Source: Gemmatimonadota bacterium
GTDB lineage: Bacteria > Gemmatimonadota > Gemmatimonadetes > Gemmatimonadales > GWC2-71-9
NCBI GenBank assembly: GCA_016713785.1
Contig: JADJOM010000001.1
Span: 919,061-983,060 of the forward strand
Direction of reading: 5' to 3'
Length of the DNA stretch: 64,000 nucleotides
In this document: piece after piece, positions 1 to 9,132 of the stretch
How the letters are laid out: each line of letters opens with the position of its first letter
How positions within the stretch are numbered: position 1 is the stretch's first letter
Notes under the pieces: generated by a model
Database searches by the model: none
What the model was told of the DNA's origin: nothing
The model's input: the letters and a program-made list of their open reading frames with translations, nothing else
Position numbers and translations under genes: made by a program

Positions 1-816
1 GCCGTCGAGCAGGTTGCGGCCCAGCCGCGCCAGGTCCTCCGCGGTGGACAGGAATCCTCCCCCGGCCCACTTGTAGCTGTTGTCGACGTAGGGCGCGTTC
101 TGCGCCGGGCTCACCGAGTCGGCGTGGACGTAGGCTCGGGCGCGCCACGGGATGAGGCTGTCGGGCCACTCCGGCACCGTACGGGTCATGCCCATGGGTC
201 CGAACACCCGCCGCTGCATGAAGGCCAGGAACTCCTCCCCGCTCGCCCCCTCGATCACCGCGCTGATCAGGTTCCAGCCGTAAGACGAGTAGCTGTAGCG
301 CGTCCCGGGCTCGAACAGCAGGGTGTCATCGGCGAAGATGGCCACCCCGTCCCGCACCGTATCGTAGCGCCGCATGCTCTCGAACTCGCCGGGCCGGTAG
401 TGGCGGATGCCCGCGATGTGCCCCGCCACCTGCCGCACCGTCACCGGCCACGGCTTCACGGGGAAGTAGGGCACGTAGCGCTGCACCGGGCTGTCGAGGT
501 CCACCCGGCCCTCCTGCACCAGGAGGCCGAGCCCGACGGCGGTGACCGCCTTGGAAATGCTCGCGATGCGGAAGCGGGTGAGCGGGGTAACCGGCACCTG
601 CTGCTCGACGTCGGCCAGGCCAAAGCCCTCGCTCCAGAGCAGGCGGCCGTCGCGGATCACCGCGATCTGCGCCCCGGGGATGCGGTGCGCGGCCATGGAG
701 TCGAGGATGGCCTGTCGGGTCTCGGCGATGGCGTCGGCCAGGCGTGGATCGGCGGTGCCCTGCGCGGTGAGGGGGGCCGCCAGGAGTGCGGCGACGAATG
801 CAGCGGCGACTCGCAT
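1..816 (-). CDS. Serine hydrolase of the beta-lactamase (class C / LACTB-like) family, 3' end outside window
   Basis: A cleavable signal peptide (residues 1-19, ending LTAQG) is followed by a beta-lactamase-fold domain. The SxxK motif is SISK at residues 86-89, where S86 would be the nucleophile and K89 the general base. The second motif reads YSSYGWN, as in LACTB-like enzymes that have YSS instead of YSN. The gene runs off the left edge after about 270 residues, so the third (KTG-type) motif is not visible. The family covers periplasmic esterases, D-aminopeptidases and DD-peptidases, and the substrate cannot be told from sequence. The start is the ATG at 816. It lies downstream of leuS on the same strand, with a hairpin repeat in the gap. 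Confidence 0.85.
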   Translation of the reverse strand, partial: MRVAAAFVAALLAAPLTAQGTADPRLADAIAETRQAILDSMAAHRIPGAQIAVIRDGRLLWSEGFGLADVEQQVPVTPLTRFRIASISKAVTAVGLGLLVQEGRVDLDSPVQRYVPYFPVKPWPVTVRQVAGHIAGIRHYRPGEFESMRRYDTVRDGVAIFADDTLLFEPGTRYSYSSYGWNLISAVIEGASGEEFLAFMQRRVFGPMGMTRTVPEWPDSLIPWRARAYVHADSVSPAQNAPYVDNSYKWAGGGFLSTAEDLARLGRNLLDG

Positions 817-836
817 GCCAGACCTCCCAGGAGATT

Positions 837-882
837 CACCACGGAGGCACGGAGTACCCGGAGACTCCGTGCCTTCGTGGTT
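837..882. repeat. Dispersed hairpin repeat, copy 1
   Basis: Arms CACCACGGAGGCACGGAG (837-854) and CTCCGTGCCTTCGTGGTT (865-882) pair with few mismatches around a 10-base loop. It fills the gap between the leuS stop and the hydrolase start. A closely related element is at 34591-34634, so this is a dispersed palindrome family, not only a terminator. Confidence 0.75.
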
Positions 883-3336
883 CAACCCGCGACGACGATG
901 TTGAGCAGCCGGTTGGGCACGTAGATCACCTTCGTGATCTCCTTGCCGTCCGTAAAGCGGCGGACGGTCGGGTCCGCGAGCGCGACCGCCTTCGCGTCGG
1001 CCTCGGTGGCGTTCCGGGCGACGGAGACTTTCGAGCGGGTCTTGCCACTCACCTGCACCGGCAGCTCGATCTCGTCGGCGACGGTCAGCGCCTCGTCCCA
1101 CATCGGCCAGCCGGCGTCGAACACGCTGCCCGTGCCCCCCAGCCGCTCCCAGCACTCTTCGCTGAAGTGGGGCGCGAAGGGCGCCAGCATGACCACCAGG
1201 TCGCGCACCATCGCGGTGTCGCGGCAGCCGGCGTCCTTCATGTGGTTCACCAGCTCCATCAGCGCGGCGATGGCGGTGTTGTAGCGCAGCCCCTCGATGT
1301 CCTCGGCGCACTTCTTCCGCGTGGCGTGCCACCGGGTGACCAGGTCCTTGCGCAGCTCGCCCCCGGACTCCTCGGCCTCGGCAACCATCACCCACACCCG
1401 CTCCAGGAAGCGCCGCGGGCCGTTGATGCCGGCGTCGCGGAAGTCGCCCCCCTCCTGCAGCGGCCCCAGGAACATCAGGTACATCCGGAAGGTGTCGGCG
1501 CCCCACTGCGCGATGTACTCGTCAGGGATCACCACGTTTCCCCGCGACTTGGACATCTTGCTGCCGTCCTTGACGATCAGCCCGTGGGCCCGGAAGCGGG
1601 TGAACGGCTCCTCGAAGCCGATGTGGCCCAGGTCCTTGAGCACCATGGCCAGGAAGCGGCTGTACAGCAGGTGCAGCACCGCGTGCTCGTTGCCACCGAT
1701 GTAGGTGGTCACCGGGCACCAGGCCCGGGTCCGCGCCGGGTCGAAGGGGCGGTCGGCGAACTCGGTGCTCGGGTAGCGCAGGTAGTACCAGGCGGAATCG
1801 AGGAAGGTGTCCGAGACGTCGGTCTCGCGCCGGGCGCGCGCGCCGCAGGCGGGGCACGGCACGAAGTACCATTCCTCGTGCCGCGCCAGGGGCGAGACGC
1901 CGCTGTCGTCGGGCCGGAAGTCCTCGATCGGCGGCAGGATCACCGGCAGGTCCCGCTCCGGCACGGCCACCGGGCCACAGGCGTCGCAGTAGATGATGGG
2001 AATCGGCGGGCCCCAGTACCGCTGGCGCGAGATGCACCAGTCGTGCAGCCGGTACTGCACCACCGCCTTCCCGAGCCCCTGCGCCGCCAGCCAGGCGGTG
2101 ATCGCCTGCTTGGCCGCCTCGGCCTCCTGTCCGTCGAAGCGCCCGGAGTTGACCAGCCGGAAGCCGGCCACCTCGGTCTCGGCGGCCGCGAGCGGCGCGC
2201 CGGCGGCCTGCCCCTCGCCGGCCAGCACCCGGACGATCTCCAGCCCGAACTGGGTGGCGAAGGCGAAGTCGCGCTCGTCGTGCGCCGGCACCGCCATGAT
2301 GGCGCCGGTGCCGTACTCCATCAGCACGTAGTCGGCGATCCAGACCGGGACCGGCTGGCCGGTGGCGGGATTGGTCGCGTAGGCGCCGAGGAACACGCCG
2401 GTCTTGTCCTTGTCGCCCACCTTGCGGGCGACCAGGTCCATCGCAGCGGCCCGCTGCACGTAGGCCTCGACCTCCGCCCGGCGGTCCGGGGTGGTCAGGC
2501 GCGCCACCGCCGGATGCTCCGGCGCCAGCACCATGAACGTGGCGCCAAAGAGCGTATCGGGGCGGGTGGTGAAGACCGTGATGGCCTCGGCGTCCCGGCG
2601 GCCGGACGGCTCGGCGGGGACCGTGAAGGTGATCTCCGCGCCCTCACTCCTCCCCCAGCCAGTTCCGCTGCGCGGTGCGGGTGGTGTCCGACCAGTCCAG
2701 CGTGTCGAGGTTCCGGAGCAGCCGCTCGGCGTACTCGGTGATCCGGAAGAACCACTGCTCCAGGAAGCGCTGCTCGACCGGTGTCTTGCACCGCTCGCAC
2801 AGCCCGTTCTCCACCTGCTCGTTGGCCAGCACGGTCTTGCAGTTGGGGCACCAGTTAACCGCGGCCTTCTTCTTGTACGCCTTCCCCGCCTTGAACAGCT
2901 GGAGGAAGATCCACTGGGTCCACTTGTAGTACGCCGGGTCGGTGGTGCTCAGGGCGTGGCGCCAGTCGAACATCCCGCCGATCCGCTCCAGCTGGCGGCG
3001 GAAGTTGGCGATGTTCCTCGGGATGAGCTCGGCGGGGTGCAGGCCCACCTTGATCGCGTAGTTCTCGCTGTGGATGCCGAAGGCGTCGTAGCCGATCGGC
3101 TCGAAGACGTCGTACCCCCGCAGCCGCTGGTAGCGGCCATACACGTCGCTGCCGGTGAAGGCGAACATGTTCCCCACGTGCAGCCCCTCGGCCGAGGGGT
3201 AGGGGAACATCATGAGGTTGTAGAAGGGCCGCTTCGGGTGATCCAGGTCGGGCTGGTTGGTGCCGCGCTCGGCCCACCGGGCGCGCCACCTGGCCTCGAC
3301 CTCGTCGGGGCGGTAGCCGTCGTTCATGTCGGTCAT
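882..3336 (-). CDS. leuS: Leucyl-tRNA synthetase (one frameshift)
   Basis: Charges tRNA-Leu with leucine in the cytoplasm. The N-terminal part (230 codons from 3336) carries the class I HIGH-type motif in PYPSAEGLHVGN and zinc-binding CxxC pairs. The C-terminal part (to 882) carries the editing domain (TTRPDTLFG-type region, CISRQRYWG) and the KMSKS loop. The two parts are in different frames. Reading the C5 run at 2652-2656 as C4 restores NWLGRSEGAEI, the conserved family sequence, and joins them into about 817 residues, close to the usual 820-860. The indel is in a homopolymer of an essential gene, so sequencing error is the likely cause. The start is ATG 3336; ATG 3327 is an alternative. 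Confidence 0.93.
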
Positions 3337-3499
3337 AGGCCGGGGAATCTACGCAGAACCCGGGGAAACGCGACCACGCGGCGGCCCCCGGCCAACCATG
3401 GCCACGCGCGCCCGTCGCAGGGGCCCCGGCACGCCGTGCGCCGCCCTTGCCCCTCGCCTCCCGACCGGCCTACGTTCCACTCCCTCCACCACATCGCTC

Positions 3500-4792
3500 A
3501 TGGCCTCACAGCGCCAGATGTTCGTCCGCCGGATGTACCTCGTCGCCACCCTGCTGGTGGTGTCGATGGGGCTGTTGTTCGCGGGCATCGTCTGGCTGGG
3601 CTACGGCCGCACCGACAGCGGGCCCGGGTTCCTCTCCGCGCTGGCGCTGGCGATGGCGGTGTACGTCGCGGCCGGCATGCTGGTGGCGACGTTCCTGGTG
3701 AGCTGGACGGTCCGCAACATCCTCCGCCCCCTCGGCAACACCGTGGTGGTCGCCAGCCGGGTGGCGCAGGGTGACCTTTCCGTGGCGGTCTCGGCCATCA
3801 GCTCCCAGGAGACGGACGGCCTCACCACCGCCGTGGCCACCATGCTCACCCAGCTCCGCACCCTGGTGAGCGCCATCCGGGGGAGCGCGCAGGAGGCGGC
3901 CTCCATGGCGCAGCAGATCTCCTCCTCCACCCAGCAGATGAGCGCCTCCACGCAGGAGGTCTCCGGCACCTGCAACGACCTCACCGACCGGGCCACCCGT
4001 CAGGCGGCGCTGGTGCGCAGTGCCGCGGAGGACGCCCACCGGATCCTCGAGATCGCGCAGACCCTGGCCGTCAGCGCCGGCGAGGCCGCGACCCGCAACG
4101 CCGCCCTGGCCCAGCTGGCACGCGACCACCGCGACCAGCTGCAGGCGAGCTCCAGCGAACTGCGGCGGCTGGCGGACGAGATCGCGCGGGGCGCGGAGGA
4201 AGCGGCGGCGCTGGCCACCGCGTCGGAGCAGATCGAGCAGTTCGTGACCGAGACCAAGGCCATCGCGCGGCAGACCCACATGCTGGCGCTCAACGCCGGC
4301 ATCGAGGCGGCCCGCGCGGGCGAGGAGGGCAAGGGGTTCGCCGTGGTGGCGGAGGAGGTGAAGAAGCTGGCCGGCCACGCCGCGCAGGCCGCCACGCTCA
4401 CCAGTGAGACGGTGCACCTGGTGCAGGAGCGGGTGGCCACCGCGCGGGAGCGGCTGCTGCGGCTGGCGCGGGGCGGCGAGGCGGCGCGCGCCACCGCGCA
4501 GCAGGCCTCCGAGGGCCTGGCCCGCGTGGCCGACGAGGCCCACCAGACGGACGAGTGGAGCCGGCAGATCAGCCAGTCCACCACCGAGGTGCGGGGCCTC
4601 GTGGAGGGCATCGCCAGCCGGATGCAGGAGGTGTCCGGCGGCACCGAGGATGTTGCCGCCGCCGCGGAGGAGATCGCGGCGAGCGCGGAACAGCTTTCGG
4701 CGAGCACGGAGCAGGTGGCGGGCTCGGCACACGCCCTGGCCGAGGGGGCGCAGGGACTGCTGACCCAGGTGGGGCGCTTCAAGGTGGAGTAG
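3500..4792 (+). CDS. Methyl-accepting chemotaxis protein without a large periplasmic sensor domain
   Basis: This 430-aa membrane chemoreceptor feeds a CheA/CheW array. Two TM segments lie at about residues 14-35 and 42-70 with only a handful of residues between them, so there is no classical periplasmic ligand domain. A HAMP segment follows (from TVRNILRPLGN). The rest is a long helical signalling domain whose hairpin tip reads IARQTHMLALNAGIEAARAG, followed by FAVVAEEVKKLA, the diagnostic MCP core. It probably senses through the membrane, the HAMP or a partner. The start is ATG 3500, just before the first TM; longer in-frame starts would add an arginine- and proline-rich leader with no homology. 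No che genes are adjacent. Confidence 0.92.
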   Translation: MASQRQMFVRRMYLVATLLVVSMGLLFAGIVWLGYGRTDSGPGFLSALALAMAVYVAAGMLVATFLVSWTVRNILRPLGNTVVVASRVAQGDLSVAVSAISSQETDGLTTAVATMLTQLRTLVSAIRGSAQEAASMAQQISSSTQQMSASTQEVSGTCNDLTDRATRQAALVRSAAEDAHRILEIAQTLAVSAGEAATRNAALAQLARDHRDQLQASSSELRRLADEIARGAEEAAALATASEQIEQFVTETKAIARQTHMLALNAGIEAARAGEEGKGFAVVAEEVKKLAGHAAQAATLTSETVHLVQERVATARERLLRLARGGEAARATAQQASEGLARVADEAHQTDEWSRQISQSTTEVRGLVEGIASRMQEVSGGTEDVAAAAEEIAASAEQLSASTEQVAGSAHALAEGAQGLLTQVGRFKVE

Positions 4793-4797
4793 CCGCT

Positions 4798-4817
4798 GAC
4801 CGGGGCGGTCCCCGGTC
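4798..4817. terminator. Bidirectional terminator hairpin between convergent genes
   Basis: GACCGGGG (4798-4805) and CCCCGGTC (4810-4817) form a perfect 8-bp stem with a four-base loop. It lies between the converging MCP and aminotransferase-like genes. There is no U tract. Confidence 0.55.
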
Positions 4818-4820
4818 CGG

Positions 4821-5891
4821 CTACCGGCCCAGCCGCCGCCCCAGGGCGTCGAGCAGGCCGGCCAGGTGCTCCGACGTCATGTCGCCCTGGTGGCCGATGC
4901 GCAGCACCCGCGGATCGCTCACCGTCGCCGGGGTCACGAACCACCCCTCCTCCGCCAGCGCCGCCACGACGGTGACGGCCGCCAGCTCCGGCGGGAGTTC
5001 CAGGCAGGAGCAGGCGCTGGCCCGGCGCCCGGCCGCCGCCAGCAGCCGCACCCCCGGCTGGCCAGCGAGCCAGTCATCCACCTGGGCGGCGAGCGCCGCG
5101 TGGCGCGCCCAGCGCCGTTCCAGGGTCTCCCCATCGAGAATCCGTTCCAGCTGCCGGTCGAGTGCCCGCACCAGTGCCGCCGGGACGGGGCCCAGGGTCT
5201 GGCCCCGGCTCGCCGCGGCGTGGTGGGCGGCGACGTCGAGCTGCATCCCCCGCCCCGGCTGGGTACGGACCCGCGCGAGGAGCCGGGGGGAAGCCGCGGC
5301 GAACGCCAGCCCCGGCGGGAGGCCCAGCGGCCCCTCGGAGCTGCCGACGACGAAGTCGAGACCCCACTGGTCGGTCTCGAGCGGGGTCGCGCCGAGGGTG
5401 CCCACCGCGTCGACGTAGAGGAGTACCTCACGGCGGGCGCGCACCACGCGGGCCAGGTCCGCCAGCGGCGCCAGCGCCCCGGTGGCCAGGTCGACGTGGG
5501 AGAGCACCACGCTGTCCACCTCCGGCCCGCAGAGAAATCGGGTGAGGTGGGCGGGCTCGAGCACCTGTCCCGGGTGCACCACCACGCGGATCACTTCCTT
5601 CCCCAGCGCCTCCGCGGCGGCCGCCAGCGCATCGCTCTCGGCGCCCGCCACCACCACCAGGGCCCGGTGCTCCACCACCGCCTGCAGCCCGATCTCGCGC
5701 ACCAGGGCCGCGGAGCCGGGGATCGTCAGCACCGGTTCGGCGGTCCGGAAGAGGGCGCGCAGCCGGAGCGTGGCGCGCGCCAGCACCTGGGTCAGGGCGG
5801 CCGGCGGCAACGGCGCTTCGTCCTGCAGGATGGCGCGCAGGTCCGGGTGGACGTCGGCGACGGTGGCGAGGAAGTGGCGCCCGTAGGTCAC
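4821..5891 (-). CDS. Class V aminotransferase-fold protein lacking the PLP lysine
   Basis: At 356 aa it matches the alanine-glyoxylate / serine-pyruvate aminotransferase family in length and layout: small-domain N-terminus, an Asp in the YVDAVGTLG segment that would bind the PLP ring nitrogen, and the PPGLAF loop. In active members the PLP Schiff-base lysine sits in a motif such as SSQKCLGAPPG. Here the aligned stretch is SSEGPLGLPPG (about 5310-5350), with glycine at the lysine position. The frame is intact, so this is not a sequencing shift. It is probably a non-transaminating relative or a dying gene. A second class V protein at 14770-16008 keeps its lysine. Fold assignment is firm; function is unknown. 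Confidence 0.8.
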   Translation of the reverse strand: MTYGRHFLATVADVHPDLRAILQDEAPLPPAALTQVLARATLRLRALFRTAEPVLTIPGSAALVREIGLQAVVEHRALVVVAGAESDALAAAAEALGKEVIRVVVHPGQVLEPAHLTRFLCGPEVDSVVLSHVDLATGALAPLADLARVVRARREVLLYVDAVGTLGATPLETDQWGLDFVVGSSEGPLGLPPGLAFAAASPRLLARVRTQPGRGMQLDVAAHHAAASRGQTLGPVPAALVRALDRQLERILDGETLERRWARHAALAAQVDDWLAGQPGVRLLAAAGRRASACSCLELPPELAAVTVVAALAEEGWFVTPATVSDPRVLRIGHQGDMTSEHLAGLLDALGRRLGR

Positions 5892-6008
5892 GGGCGCCGC
5901 GCGTGGCGAGGGAGGTGGGGGGCGCGGGGCATGGCGGCTCGCCCGAAGAGTAGCCTCACCCCCCGAGCCCGCGGCAGGGAGGGCGTGCGCGGCGCGCCCT
6001 CCGCCGCT

Positions 6009-7088
6009 TCAGCAGGCGGGCCGGGCGGCCAGGAACCAGCAGCGGGTGTAGGGGCTCCCCTTGAAGAAGGTCATGAGGAGGTTGGCCACCTTGGACTGAC
6101 CGCTGGTGCTCGGGTGCATCCCATCGGTGCTCATCACGTCGGCCACGGTCCAGACCAGGCCATCGGCGCGGCCCGCGAGGCCGTCGGTCCAGAGGTACGC
6201 GCCCCAGGTGACGACCGGGACGCCGGTGAGCATGTCGCCCGCGATCGAGTCGACCGCGCCGGTTTCCCGCTGGACGATCTGGGCCTGGATCAGCCATCGC
6301 ACGGCGATGCCCGTCTCGTAGGCAAACGGCTCCGGGCTCTGGTCGGTGATCGAGTAACCGGCGTAGGTGCGCGTCTCGAGGAACACCAGCTGCAGGTTGG
6401 GATACCGCTGCCGCATGGCGCGGAGCGCTTGCGCCGTCTCCCGGATCACCACGAAGGCATCGGCACCGGCATCCGGCAGGCTGTGCTGCGGGAGGTTGTG
6501 CGCCGGCTTGAGCCAGACCGCCTGCACCTGCCGCTCGCTCAGCCCCCGGGACTTGAGCCGGGTGGCGATGGTGGTGTACACCGCGTTGCCGGACGCGGTC
6601 CACTGGTTGATCGGGGCGCCACCCATCGCGCCATTGATGATCGCCAGCCGGTTCTTCTGCACGGCGGCATCGACGGTGGCGCGCCCGGTGAAACTCCACG
6701 AGGTGCAGGTGGGCCAGCTGGTGGCGGTGGCCGCCGAGCACCATTCCTTCGAGGCGTTGCTCGGCCCGGCGCTGAGCAGCACCACCTTGCCGCTGCCCCA
6801 GCCCGGATACCCGAGCCCGCTGACGTTCCGGGGGACGATGGCGCGGGCGGCCGCCCGGGCCGCGGCGTCGTGACTGGCCGGCACGGCGTTGCCACCGGGA
6901 TAGAGGGTGACGGCGAACCAGTCGAGGTAGCGCTCGCCCGGCCCTGCGTCGAGCATCGGCGTGAAACCGGTGCTGGTGATGGGGGCATGGACCGCGGGGA
7001 GACCGGGGGAGGTCGGGTCGATCGGCGCGGTACACGCCGCCAGGATGGGGAGGACCAGCGTGAGGCACGCCCTGCAGGGGCGAGACAT
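6009..7088 (-). CDS. Exported SGNH/GDSL-like hydrolase, lipoprotein
   Basis: A 359-aa protein. The start ATG 7088 gives a lipoprotein signal with lipobox ILAAC. The body looks SGNH-like: a VLLSAGPSN segment, NGAMGG, and near the C-terminus DGMHPSTSG, which fits the Asp-x-x-His pair of block V. The nucleophile Ser cannot be assigned with confidence. It probably acts on an ester in the periplasm or outer envelope. A longer in-frame start at 7151 would bury the signal peptide. The C-terminus (WFLAARPAC) is short and unremarkable. Confidence 0.6.
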   Translation of the reverse strand: MSRPCRACLTLVLPILAACTAPIDPTSPGLPAVHAPITSTGFTPMLDAGPGERYLDWFAVTLYPGGNAVPASHDAAARAAARAIVPRNVSGLGYPGWGSGKVVLLSAGPSNASKEWCSAATATSWPTCTSWSFTGRATVDAAVQKNRLAIINGAMGGAPINQWTASGNAVYTTIATRLKSRGLSERQVQAVWLKPAHNLPQHSLPDAGADAFVVIRETAQALRAMRQRYPNLQLVFLETRTYAGYSITDQSPEPFAYETGIAVRWLIQAQIVQRETGAVDSIAGDMLTGVPVVTWGAYLWTDGLAGRADGLVWTVADVMSTDGMHPSTSGQSKVANLLMTFFKGSPYTRCWFLAARPAC

Positions 7089-7221
7089 ACGGCCTTCCAG
7101 GTGCCGCCGCGCGCCGCCGGGGGCGAGCGTACGCGGCGAGGCACACCCCAAAGATCAGCGGCGGCCAGGCCGGGTCAAGCGGGACGGACCTCCGTGAAGG
7201 GAGTTTCGCGGCCGCCTCACA

Positions 7222-7248
7222 ATGAAGGGAGCTTCGCCCGCCCTTCAT
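7222..7248. terminator. Hairpin downstream of the DUF1569 gene
   Basis: ATGAAGGG (7222-7229) and CCCTTCAT (7241-7248) are perfect inverted repeats with an 11-base loop, in the 185-base gap between minus-strand genes. A related GAAGGGAGTTTCGC stretch lies just to its left. There is no clear U tract. Confidence 0.4.
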
Positions 7249-7273
7249 GGTCGGCCGCGCCGCCGGGCGCGGG

Positions 7274-7735
7274 TTACACGCCGAACTGACGCAGGTGGTG
7301 ATCGGCGTGCCGGGCCTGCAGCACGCCCCAGGTGCTCCCGCGCAGCGGCCCGAAGGCCGGATGGTCCGGCCAGACCCCCGCGCACCCCCGCGCCGCGAAC
7401 CGATCCAGGGCTCCCGCAAACGCGGCGCGTTCACCATCGAGCTCCACGGGATCGGACCCGAGCAGCCGCGCCACCAGCTCGGGCGCGGTCGGCGCCCCGC
7501 GGGGAAAGGGCAGGACGTGGATGATCAGCTGCTTGAACGGCGGCGTGTACAGGACCCACGGCACCGGCCGCCGCGCCACCGGCAGTTCCCCGGTGGCCAT
7601 GCGGAGGGCATCCGTCAGGTGCGCCAGCATCCGCGGCGCGGTGAAGGTACCCCATCGGGGCGTGGCGGCGGGCGAGAGCGCGGCGACCCGGCGCACCAGC
7701 GCGGCGCGGGTCTCGGGATCCCAGAGCGTCGGCAT
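7274..7735 (-). CDS. DUF1569 / DinB-superfamily protein
   Basis: A 153-aa cytoplasmic protein of the DinB-like four-helix bundle type. The seen landmarks are MLAHLTDALRMATGE near residue 35 and the C-terminal HADHHLRQFG. In DUF1569 proteins these carry the histidines of a putative metal site. Some DinB relatives use a metal and a thiol cofactor, but the substrate of this branch is unknown. The start is ATG 7735 (MPTLWDPET). An upstream in-frame extension is arginine- and proline-rich and not credible. Confidence 0.75.
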   Translation of the reverse strand: MPTLWDPETRAALVRRVAALSPAATPRWGTFTAPRMLAHLTDALRMATGELPVARRPVPWVLYTPPFKQLIIHVLPFPRGAPTAPELVARLLGSDPVELDGERAAFAGALDRFAARGCAGVWPDHPAFGPLRGSTWGVLQARHADHHLRQFGV

Positions 7736-7769
7736 CGGGCGACTCCGTCGGCGGTGAGGGGGAGGAGGA

Positions 7770-8066
7770 CTACCAGGGCACGCGCTGAAGGTACACCCAG
7801 ACCAGGCCGGCCCCCGCCGCGCCAAAGAGCAGCGCCGCGGCGAGGGTCGGGAGGGATCGCATGCGGATGGCCATGACGCTCCCCATCCCCAGCATGGCCA
7901 GGCCGGCCAGCGAGGCGAGCAGTGCCCCCGCGCCTCCCAGCAACCGGACCAGCCACAGGGGCGTGGTCCCGCCGGCGCCACCGCCGGCAAGCCCCAGGAC
8001 GCCCAGCGGCAGCGCGGCGACGAGGAGGAACCCCAGCCACCGCCGGATCACCCGTCCCGGCAGCAC
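7770..8066 (-). CDS. Small three-TM membrane protein, unknown
   Basis: About 98 residues with three hydrophobic helices (roughly residues 9-29, 38-62 and 72-92). The last ends in WVYLQRVPW. I do not recognise a family. The start is taken as GTG 8066, which gives RVIRRW before the first helix (positive-inside) and overlaps the end of the upstream GNAT gene by about 10 bases, suggesting coupled translation. Confidence 0.55.
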   Translation of the reverse strand: MLPGRVIRRWLGFLLVAALPLGVLGLAGGGAGGTTPLWLVRLLGGAGALLASLAGLAMLGMGSVMAIRMRSLPTLAAALLFGAAGAGLVWVYLQRVPW

Positions 8067-8074
8067 GTCGTCGC

Positions 8075-8734
8075 TCAGCGCGGCCCGGCGCCGCGCGCCA
8101 GGCGCCCCAGCAGGTGCTTCCGCACGTCCGGCCACTCCGCGGCGAGGATGCTGTACATCACGCTGTCGCGCACCGAGCCGTCGGGGCGCATGTGGTGGTG
8201 CCGGATGACGCCGTCCTTCCGCGCGCCGAGCGCCTCGATGGCGCGCTGGGAGCGGAGGTTGAAGTTGTCGGTGCGCAGCCCGACGACCTGGCAGCCCAGC
8301 GCGTCGAACGCATGCCCCAGCAGCAGCAGCTTGCAGCCGGTGTTCACGTGGCTCCGCTGCCGGCTGGCGGCGTACCAGGTCCAGCCGATCTCCACCCGGT
8401 CCACGCGGGGGAGGATATCGTGATAGCGCGTACTGCCGACGATGGTCCCAGCGGCGAGCTCGCGCACCACCCACGGGAGCATGTGGCCCTCGCGCTGGCC
8501 CTCGAGCGCGGTGGCGATGTAGGCCGCCGTCTGCTCCGGCCGTGGCACCGAGGTGTACCAGAGCTCCCAGAGGCGGCCATCGGCCGCGGCGGCCTGGAGG
8601 CCGTCGTGGTGCGCCTCGGCGAGCGGCTCGAGCCGCACGCCGTGGCCTTCGAGGGTGACGGGGGCGAGGGTGATCAGGAGCGGACTCCGCGCGGAGGGCC
8701 GGACCCGGGGGCCGGGCCCCCCAGGCATGGGCAT
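8075..8734 (-). CDS. GNAT family N-acetyltransferase
   Basis: About 219 aa. It resembles the RimJ/RimL-type acetyltransferase branch: VTLEGHGVRLEPLAEAH at the start of the fold, IGWTWY in the central strand, then LLLLGHAFDALGCQVVGLRTD and NLRSQRAIEALGARKDG, the usual acetyl-CoA-binding and C-terminal signatures. The target could be a protein N-terminus or a small amine. The start is uncertain: ATG 8734 and ATG 8728 are in frame, and translation may start further in, nearer LLITLAPVTL. Confidence 0.85.
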   Translation of the reverse strand: MPMPGGPGPRVRPSARSPLLITLAPVTLEGHGVRLEPLAEAHHDGLQAAAADGRLWELWYTSVPRPEQTAAYIATALEGQREGHMLPWVVRELAAGTIVGSTRYHDILPRVDRVEIGWTWYAASRQRSHVNTGCKLLLLGHAFDALGCQVVGLRTDNFNLRSQRAIEALGARKDGVIRHHHMRPDGSVRDSVMYSILAAEWPDVRKHLLGRLARGAGPR

Positions 8735-8810
8735 GGGTGCCCGGCACACGTTACCCGCGGCGCCGGGCCGGCGGAAGTGTGGCCCCCGGACCGCGACGCC
8801 CGCCCGCGGT

Positions 8811-9038
8811 TCAGCCGGTGGAATCCGGCGTGGGCCCGGGCTCCTCGTCGTGCACCCAGCCCTGGCGCGGGATGCCCGTCGCGGCCGACAGCCGCCAGCG
8901 GAAGCGCAGCGGACCGCCCTTCTGTTCCTGGTCATCCGCGTCGAGTTCGATCGCCTCGACGTGTTGTCCCGACAGGCGCCGGACCACTTCACGCTGCTCC
9001 GGCGTCAGGACGATGCGCACCGGTTCTGGCTCGGACAT
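8811..9038 (-). CDS. Small acidic hypothetical protein, 75 aa
   Basis: It starts MSEPEPVRIVLTPEQREVVR and has a central RWRLSAATGIPRQGW segment. No TM segment or signal peptide is seen. Its own ATG, charged composition and position in a row of minus-strand genes support it. I do not recognise the family. Confidence 0.55.
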   Translation of the reverse strand: MSEPEPVRIVLTPEQREVVRRLSGQHVEAIELDADDQEQKGGPLRFRWRLSAATGIPRQGWVHDEEPGPTPDSTG

Positions 9039-9132
9039 GGACCACTCCTCGGATGCTGGTGTTGGGACCGGCAGGGCCCCGTCGGTCGGCGGAGCCGGGA
9101 GGAGAGCGTACGACGGTCGCGTAACGGATCGG

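Noticed and set aside
786..2741. Plus-strand frame opposite leuS
   Set aside because: Opposite strand holds the KMSKS and editing motifs of leucyl-tRNA synthetase.
4866..7289. Long plus-strand frame across two genes and their gap
   Set aside because: Composition is shadow-like and it crosses a terminator hairpin and an intergenic gap; both minus-strand genes have good starts and motifs.
7770..8747. One long minus-strand protein covering the small membrane protein and beyond
   Set aside because: Its first two thirds are the out-of-frame shadow of the GNAT gene; only the last 98 residues have TM character.
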